Source: Beta vulgaris subsp. vulgaris (lineage: Eukaryota; Streptophyta; Magnoliopsida; Caryophyllales; Amaranthaceae). From it: a stretch of 64,000 nucleotides of DNA. The notes beneath the pieces were generated by a model. That model worked only from the letters and a program-made list of their open reading frames with translations, searched no databases and was not told where the DNA came from. Location of the stretch: NCBI RefSeq assembly GCF_026745355.1, contig NC_079203.1:38288492-38352491 (forward strand), in the 5' to 3' direction. Of the stretch, positions 56,747 through 64,000 are shown one piece after another. A program made the position numbers and the translations under genes. Each line of letters begins with the position of its first letter. The stretch's first letter is position 1.

Positions 56747-57872
56747 TATACTATATTGTATATAAGTTCACTATATCTATGTAGAATTCACTATATGAAT
56801 TAAATATCTTACCAACCGGTGTACACTAAGTTAATGTGCACCGGGTCCATTTGAGTTTTTTTTATAGAATTTATGTTTGAAAACAACCCCCGAACCCACG
56901 TGACTCAATTCCTGAATTCGCCAATGCTTCCTCCTATTTTTTTCTTCCTTCCTCCCACATAACTTCTCTTATCTGAATAATATAACCCCTTTAAGTTTTT
57001 CTTCAATATCTAAACATCTCGCTCCCTCTAATATCATCACTCCTATTATTGCTGACATCATTTTAACAAGGATCACTCCTATTATTTGTTCAATATCTAG
57101 ACATCTCCCTTTAGATGAATTGATATAACTTCTTAAGTAGTGAATTTGGTTGCCGTCATTTCAAATTTCTCCCTCTGAATCTTAAAACTCCTTGTTAGTT
57201 CTCCTCAAAGAACAACAACTCCTATACCTTCCTATGCATTATTAAGACATCAACAGCCCCCCCACTTATTCAGACTTTGTCTTGCAACATCGCAAGAATT
57301 AGCTAGTTTAAGGTAATATAGCAACTGTAACTGCAATCTGAATAAGTGAATAGAAATAGATGTACAAAATTGAAGAATATACATACTATACAAACTTTGC
57401 TCTCATTATCAGTCAAATACAGCATCTGCCAAGTTTTACTAGAATTGCAATTCTCCATGTAATTTTTTAAACAACAACAACAAAAAAATGGCTCCTCTAG
57501 AAAAGTTGACCAGAACGGTATTCAATCTTTCTTCAATCTCCTTCCAATCTGATCTATTTGTTGTAAGTATAACAAAGTCAGCAGCTTAAACAAGTCATAA
57601 TTTTGTCTGGCAATCTGCATATGTTATTAAGAAAAATCAGTCTTAAGAAATGAGCTCAGTAATGCTCAGAAAAGGATGGATGCATCTTTGTATGATTAAA
57701 AAAAGGAACAAAGAAAACGAAAAGTGGGTTTAATTAACAAAAAGAAACACGGAATTTTATTTTTTGAAAGAATAATTAACAACTATATGCATACATCGAA
57801 AAGAGAAGGAAATCAAAAGAGAACGAAGAACTGATCAGTACCTGCCTATGCAAATATGCAATATAATATGAA

Positions 57873-58549
57873 TCAGAAGTCGAACATTTCACATGAAAGG
57901 TGTCCATTCTTGAAGGCATTGCTTGATGCTCGGAGATACTGTCCTGAATACACAATCTCACAAACGGAAGAAGCCCTTGGAAGACTAAACAAGGACCTAC
58001 AGAAATTACAATCATTCCATAGTCGAGCTCCTTTGTCATTTTCATCTTCATAACTGATCTTAACATCTAAGTAAAGCTCTTCCAAAACAATTGCATGACT
58101 TAAAATATAACCTAGCAGCTGTAGCTCATCCTCCGAGCCACAAAATCCCAATATTTCTATTTTCTTGATCTTACTGATCAAACGATCTGGTACAATATCT
58201 GGTGCACACCAAATCATTTGCTTCGGCTTGGACCTTTGATAGACCATTTTTACCTTAAGATGCTTTAAGTTGGGAAAACATTGCATAGAGAGTAGCAAAT
58301 TCTTCCAGCAATCTAGACAATTATTCTCTATGCTAGTATAAAGATAGGTGAGATTATATATACTGGACTGGCCTTTTAGATGCATTTCCTCATCTGACCT
58401 CCATTGAATATCTGCCGTGCTCCATTGAGTATCTGCCGTGACTAATGTAGTTGGATTATGGACAAAGTAATGAAACGAACTCTGATCCGATATCCAAAGG
58501 TACGTCAATTTCGGTGCAGCAATGTAGAATTTCAAAAGTCCATTAATAT
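57873..58549 (-). pseudogene. F-box/FBD gene tail B (chimeric, headless)
   Basis: It has the same 3' portion as tail A and an open frame ending MFDF stop. Up to 58480 it agrees with copy C where A differs (GAAC at 58477-58480; TTTGCTTCGGCTTGG; the tandem GTATCTGCCGTG insert). From 58523 it agrees with A (AATGTAGAA) where C reads AACATAGAA. It then runs into the same SINE-like junction as A. It is therefore a recombinant of C (3' side) and A (5' side), with no F-box and no start codon of its own. Confidence 0.9.
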
Positions 58550-58783
58550 TCAAAAGTCCAATTCGGCCCAGTGGCAAATAGGCGTGCAAGGTGAGAGCCT
58601 AAGTGGCTGGGTCGTGTGTTCGATTTCTCTCAGCGAAAGTTTTATTTCATTTTTTATTCTTTTTCTATTGTCCATCCCTTCTTCATATGTGGCTGGGTCG
58701 CGTGTTCGATTTTTCTCAGTAAGAAGTTTTATTTTATTTTTTATTCTTTTTCTATTCTCCATTCCTTCTTCATTTGTTTAGTA

Positions 58784-58799
58784 CTTGGTCAGTTGGTTG
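58784..58799. other. hAT excision footprint
   Basis: The sequence CTTGGTCAGTTGGTTG replaces the two CTTGGTTG target copies and the 526 bp element seen at 54851-55392. Relative to CTTGGTTG-CTTGGTTG, the three bases at the join (TG|C) have become their reverse-complement type (CA|G). Base complementing at the join is what hairpin-mediated hAT excision leaves. Confidence 0.85.
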
Positions 58800-59402
58800 A
58801 CCACTACGTAAAATATACATAGCCAAAATTCACTTTGTTGTAAAATAAACTTGGTCTAAAGAATAATGTTAATTGTATAAATATATGTGCAAGGTGAGTA
58901 TTAAGTGCACTAAGTAATTAGTAAAAAATTCACTATATTGATCACTCGATTCACTACTTGTATATTTATATATTTATACAAATTTTACATGTGCATTATA
59001 TAAACTAAAAGTATAAATATTAATTTTTTACATGGAAAATTTTTAATACATCACTTCTAAACAAAATTCTTTCTAGAGCTCAATATCAGCCAAAATGCAA
59101 AGATGTTATTATTGTTGTTGTGTTGTTTCGTTCCTAATTAGTCATTTTATATTAACATTATTTGTGCTAGTAGCTAGCTAAATTTTTTTTCATGTTTCAT
59201 ATTATAGATATACAATTATTATTTTTTAATGTAATCAAGAATGAAATCTCCGCTAAGTATGATTGTTGAAAGTTATCTTTTTTTATAAAAAAAAATTAAC
59301 TCTAAATAGTAATATTTAATTTAGAATTTACAATCTGACTTCTGTGGACCCCGTTCACGTTAACATTAGTGTGCACCAGGCAAAACAACATATCAGTGCT
59401 GA

Positions 59403-59746
59403 TCAATCCACTATATTATGCGAAAACCCACTATATTATGCAGAAATCCACTATATCATTCAGACCCACACTATATCATGCAGAAACTCACTATATTATT
59501 CAGACACACTTACTATATCATTCAAACACACACACACTATATCATACAGAAACTCACTATATCATTCAGACACACACCATATCATTCAGACACACACTAT
59601 ATCATACATAAACTCATTATATCATTCAGAAACACACTATAATATATGGAGAAACTCACTATATCATTCAAACACACACTATATCAAGCAGAAACTCACT
59701 ATATCATTCAGACACTCATTATATCATGGAGAAACTAAATCATTCC
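59403..59746. repeat. CACTATATCATTCAGACACA minisatellite, copy 2
   Basis: Near-identical to 55990-56340, with small indels such as CACTATAATATATGGAGAAA for CACTATATATATCATGGAGA. Confidence 0.85.
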
Positions 59747-59872
59747 ATATGTTAGAACACGTATCATGATATATACCACGCAACTTAGATCTTCTTGTAT
59801 GTTAAAACATTTTAATTAATTCCTATATTATATTGCATATAATTTCACATTATGTTTTTCGTTAATAAAATA

Positions 59873-60150
59873 CTCCCTCCGTTTCGTAAAGATCTTCCCT
59901 CTTTTACTTTATATCTTATTTAGAATTTTTTTCCCCTTTTTACTCTCTCATGTCCCTATCATGTGGTCCACCATTACATTATTAATTCAATTTTACTCCC
60001 TTTCTCTCTCCTACTTTAGCCCCTTTTTATTTGTTTATTTATCTTAACCCCTTTCTCTCTCATACTTTACTCACCCCACACCCACACAATGGATCCTCCT
60101 TGGTATCTGTAGGAAAAGTAACAAGGAAGATCTTTAGGAAACGGATGGAG
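59873..60150. mobile_element. Stowaway MITE, copy 2
   Basis: Duplicate of 56467-56746 created with the segment, not a separate insertion: flanks are identical too. Confidence 0.9.
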
Positions 60151-61279
60151 TATACTATATTGTATATAAGTTCACTATATCTATGTAGAATTCACTATAT
60201 GAATTAAATATCTTACCAACCCGGTGTACACTAAGTTAATGTGCACCGGGTCCATTTGAGTTTTTTTTATAGAATTTATGTTTGAAAACAACCCCCGAAC
60301 CCACGTGACTCAATTCCTGAATTCGCCAATGCTTCCTCCTATTTTTTTCTTCCTTCTCCCACATAACTTCTCTTATCTGAATAATATAACCCCTTTAAGT
60401 TTTTCTTCAATATCTAAACATCTCGCTCCCTCTAATATCATCACTCCTATTATTGCTGACATTCATTTTAACAAGGCATCACTCCTATTATTTGTTCAAT
60501 ATCTAGACATCTCCCTTTAGATGAATTGATATAACTTCTTAAGTAGTGAATTTGGTTGCCGTCATTTCAAATTTCTCCCTCTGAATCTTAAAACTCCTTG
60601 TTAGTTCTCCTCAAAGAACAACAACTCCTATACCTTCCTATGCATTATTAAGACATCAACAGCCCCCCCAACATTATTCAGACTTTGTCTTGCAACATCG
60701 CAAGAATTAGCTAGTTTAAGGTAATATAGCAACTGTAACTGCAATCTGAATAAGTGAATAGAAATAGATGTACAAAATTGAAGAATATACATACTATACA
60801 AACTTTGCTCTCATTATCAGTCAAATACAGCATCTGCCAAGTTTTACTAGAATTGCAATTCTCCATGTAATTTTTTAAACAACAACAACAAAAAAATGGC
60901 TCCTCTAGAAAATTGACCAGAACGGTATTCAATCTTTCTTCAATCTCCTTCCAATCTGATCTATTTGTTGTAAGTATAACAAAGTCAGCAGCTTAAACAA
61001 GTCATAATTTTGTCTGGCAATCTGCATATGTTATTAAGAAAAATCAGTCTTAAGAAATGAGCTCAGTAATGCTCAGAAAAGGATGGATGCATCTTTGTAT
61101 GATTAAAAAAAGGAACAAAGAAAACGAAAAGTGGGTTTAATTAACAAAAAGAAACACGGAATTTTATTTTTTGAAAGAATAATTAACAACTATATGCATA
61201 CATCGAAAAGAGAAGGAAATCAAAAGAGAACGAAGAACTGATCAGTACCTGCCTATGCAAATATGCAATATAATATGAA

Positions 61280-62678
61280 TCAGAAGTCGAACATTTCACA
61301 TGAAAGGTGTCCATTCTTGAAGGCATTGCTTGATGCTCGGAGATACTGTCCTGAATACACAATCTCACAAACGGAAGAAGCCTTGGAAGAACATAGCCTA
61401 CGAAATTACAATCATTCCATAGTCGAGCTCCTTTGTCATTTTCATCTTCATAACTGATCTTAACATCTAAGTAAAGCTCTTCCAAAACAATTGCATGACT
61501 TAAAATATAACCTAGCAGCTGTAGCTCATCCTCCGAGCCACAAAATCCCAATATTTCTATTTTCTTGATCTTACTGATCAAACGATCTGGTACAATATCT
61601 GGTGCACACCAAATCATTTGCTTCGGCTTGGACCTTTGATAGACCATTTTTACCTTAAGATGCTTTAAGTTGGGAAAACATTGCAGAGAGAGTAGCAAAT
61701 TCTTCCAGCAATCTAGACCATTATTCTCTATGCTAGTATAAAGATAGGTGAGATTATATATATTGGACTGGCCTTTTAGATGCATTTCCTCCTCGACCTC
61801 CATTGAATATCTGCCGTGCTCCATTGAGTATCTGCCGTGACTAATGTAGTTGGATTATGGACAAAGTAATGAAACGAACTCTGATCCGATATCCAAAGGT
61901 ACGTCAATTTCGGTGCAGCAACATAGAATTTCAAAAGTCCATTAATATTCAAGTCTATCCTCAAAGACTTTAAATTGAGACTAACTATATCCAGAAAACG
62001 ACATCCATCATCTAACTTAGGGCAAAATAAGCAGATTTCGAACTTCAAACTTAATTCTTCCAACATAGGACAAGATCTACATAAAATCTCCAACCAATGA
62101 GGAATATTAGGAAGATAGTGCAAAAGAAGCTTCTTCAACTTAGGAAGTTGAACATTGAAATCTCTATCCAAATCAAAGAAACTGTCATGCAAACCTGATA
62201 ATTCCAAAACTACTAAAGACTTAATTCTAAACAAAACACCAGGTACAGACATAAACTTATAATGGCTGCGCGAAAGGTCCAAGATACTGATTTCCTCCAC
62301 GTTTCGGCGACGAATTTCACAGAAAATTGATGCTGCGAATCCAGATTTATTTAAGTTAGAGATAGATTGCACGTGAAGTTTGAAAACGTCGAGTTTTTTT
62401 GAGGTGAGCTTTTTCAAGATGTGAGGAACAATTTGGATGAATTTTTTTGAGGTTTTTTCGCAGGAAGAGACGAAACTAAGAGAGGGGAGTCCAGTCCAAA
62501 CATTACGCCATCTGCGAGATAACACGGAGGTTGCGACGGCGGAATCAATCGGGACGAGCGAGAGGATTTCTGTGAGAATAGTGTCGTGAAGTGAACTTAA
62601 TCTATCTTCTTCTTCTCCGCCATTGTTGTGCACTTGCATGCTCTTCGTTTCAGTTTCAGCCATATATTTTTCCATCAT
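61280..62678 (-). pseudogene. F-box/FBD gene copy C: full length but frameshifted twice
   Basis: Start ATG 62678 (MMEKYMAETETK). F-box at about 24-66 (DRLSSLHDTILTEILSLVPI, then SRRWRNVWTGL), LRR region (LVVLELSGLHD, LPKLKKLLLHYLPNIPHWLE, CPMLEELSLKFE) and FBD tail. Compared with tail B, one base is missing near 61790 (CCTCCTCGACC for CCTCATCTGACC), so the frame ends at 61776. Seven bases net are missing at about 61381-61405, shifting the FBD frame. The product as read is a ~300-residue F-box/LRR protein without the FBD end. A TATAAATA-like box lies near 62755 on the minus strand. It is inferred to be the ancestral gene of this cluster. Confidence 0.8.
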
Positions 62679-62989
62679 CACTGTCGTATAATTATGTATG
62701 TGAGATTTCAGAAAGCAGCTTGAGTTTTGACATATATTGATCACGTCAACTATTTATATTTATATAGCAGTAGTAAACTAAAGCTACGTTAGGAATTAGG
62801 ATAGTGTTAACTAAAAGATAGAGATAACATTTGTAGAAGATAATTACAGAATGAAGCTAGATAATCTCTATCTTTTTTTCTTTTTTTTGTTGTTGTAAGG
62901 AATGAGCCGTGGACATTATATACTAATCGGTTTATGTTTTCTAAGGTAAATAGAATACTCCATTCATGTTTCACTATTCTTTTAAAACA

Positions 62990-63375
62990 GGGAAATTCCC
63001 ACTGGTAACCCTGTACTATGGAACAATTGCAATGGTAAACCGTTTTTCTTTTGAGTTTCAAAAATAACCCTATACTTAGTAATATTATACAACTGTGACA
63101 TTAATGATGGTTTAATCGTTATTTCAACCATTAGTATTATTAGATTTTTCTTCACTATGATGAAGTATTGAAGAACATTTTATTTGTATTAGCTAATGTT
63201 GGTTAATCTGGGTTAGGTAAACCAATAATACTAATGGTTGAAGTAACGATTAAACCATCATTAATGTCACAGTTGTATAATATTATTAAGTATAGGGTTA
63301 TTTTTGAAACTCAAAAGAAACACGGTTTACCATTGCAATTGTTCCATAGTACAGGGTTACCAGTGGGAATTTCCC
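62990..63375. mobile_element. MITE with ~150 bp TIRs (MULE-like)
   Basis: GGGAAATTCCCACTGGTAAC at the left and its inverse at the right. The arms (about 62990-63145, 63222-63375) are nearly identical inverted copies. TTTAAAACA and TTTAAAATA flank it, a 9 bp target duplication with one change. Non-coding. Confidence 0.8.
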
Positions 63376-63439
63376 TTTAAAATATTGTCTATGTGTGTTT
63401 TTTTTTTAGTGTTTACATGTTTTTTATTTTGAAAAAGTT

Positions 63440-63815
63440 GTCAGAAAGTAACTTTTAAAATTACGATTTTGCGAAAAAATACTTTTTAAAACAATTTTTG
63501 CAAAAAAAAAAAAAATTAAAACAAAATTTTGTTTGTGAAAAGAAACCTCGAGGCAAAAATTCGGCGTTGAAATCATTTTTTGGGACATTGACCTACCCTT
63601 TTTCTTGTTAACCAACTTAAAAATTGATATTAGCACACTCTAATTATTTTCAACATTTTTTATGTTTCAAACTATACATCTAAAAAAGGGTATTAGGTTA
63701 ATGCCTAGGTTTTTTTTTTCCAAACAAATTTTTGTTTTAGCTAGGTTTCTTTTTGCAAAAACTGTTTTAAAAGGTGGTTTCTCGCAAAATCATAATTCTG
63801 AAAGATTGTTTCTCG
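63440..63815. repeat. Degenerate inverted repeat (possible MITE)
   Basis: AAAATTACGATTTTGCGAAAAA near 63450 is mirrored by TTTCTCGCAAAATCATAATT near 63780, and CAAATTTTTGTTTT-type words pair inside. Ends were not resolved. Confidence 0.4.
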
Positions 63816-63953
63816 CAATTTTTCCTTTTATTTTAGGTGTATTGTATATCGTTAATATATATTATATATTATATAAACTTCTATCTCTCCAACTTTTTTT
63901 CAATGTAATAACTTTGTTTTTTTTCCTATATTAATTTTAAAAGGACACACATA

Positions 63954-64000
63954 TCTATACTAATATATTAAAAGGCCATATAATCCATGTACAATTAAAA
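63954..64000 (+). mobile_element. Helitron 5' end, cut by window edge
   Basis: TCTATACTAATATATTAAAA after host A (63953), then AATCCATGTACAAT, as in the Helitron at 18286-18547. The rest lies outside the window. Confidence 0.75.

Larger units (their letters stand above)
54590..58522. repeat. Tandem segmental duplication, unit 1 (3933 bp)
   Basis: It contains the junction sequence, hAT MITE, minisatellite, Stowaway MITE, F-box 3' flank and tail B up to the inferred exchange tract. Unit 2 follows directly (58523-61921). The offset between equivalent points is 3933 before the hAT MITE and 3407 after it, the difference being exactly the 526 bp element. Confidence 0.9.
58523..61921. repeat. Tandem segmental duplication, unit 2 (3399 bp)
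   Basis: Same order as unit 1 minus the hAT MITE, ending inside copy C. Small indels are scattered; copy C has net losses of 1 and 7 bases that account for the 8 bp shift in offset. Confidence 0.9.

Noticed and set aside
58458..58781. Plus-strand frame rich in Phe/Ile/Ser, duplicated at 54525
   Set aside because: It runs across F-box antisense and the pyrimidine-rich tandem pair; no domain and no gene context.

Overview
This is nuclear DNA of a higher plant, almost certainly a eudicot. The evidence is spliced genes with GT-AG introns and AT-rich spacers, a GPI-anchored GH17/X8 beta-1,3-glucanase, FBD-type F-box genes, and a wide set of plant transposons: a LINE with a C-terminal RNase H, Ty3/gypsy- and copia-like LTRs, CACTA, hAT, MULE, Stowaway and Helitron elements. 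I cannot fix the species.

Few host genes are present. They are (1) a three-exon beta-1,3-glucanase gene at 10709-15604 (+) with a 3.2 kb first intron full of inverted repeats; (2) a four-exon gene at 20000-25154 (+) for a probably plastid-targeted, membrane-anchored protein of 661 residues; (3) an intact single-exon F-box/LRR/FBD gene at 27638-29143 (-); and (4) an F-box/FBD cluster at 53.2-62.7 kb (-) with two headless 3' gene tails and one full-length but frameshifted copy.

Layout. 1-2.4 kb: end of an LTR, a hAT-like MITE and a 5'-truncated LINE. 2.9-4.7 kb: an element with long terminal inverted repeats, split by a solo LTR. 4.7-8.2 kb: a decayed MULE, with a plant-mobile-domain-like remnant on the opposite strand and two palindrome-rich arrays. 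8.2-10.7 kb: repeats with no gene. 10.7-15.6 kb: glucanase. 15.6-20 kb: MITEs, a Helitron and a retroposed insert. 20-29.1 kb: two host genes. 29.7-36.8 kb: a 6.7 kb LINE inside a Stowaway MITE, with a 17 bp target duplication. 37.4-41.3 kb: a huge LTR built from tandem hairpin-rich repeats. 42.3-50.1 kb: a MULE-like MITE, a CACTA element, a GGCGCC palindrome array, LTR pieces, a Helitron end and a compact solo LTR. 50.1-53 kb: an orphan exon-like ORF, a MITE and a higher-order GTTACTC repeat. 53-62.7 kb: F-box cluster. 62.7-64 kb: MITEs and a Helitron 5' end cut by the window edge.

The best story is in the F-box cluster. A 3.4-3.9 kb segment was duplicated in tandem by unequal crossing over. 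Diagnostic bases place the exchange in a 42 bp tract of the middle copy (58481-58522). The first unit still carries a 526 bp hAT MITE with an 8 bp target duplication. The second unit has, at the same site, a 16 bp scar of the form a hAT excision leaves, so the order insertion, duplication, excision can be read from the sequence.
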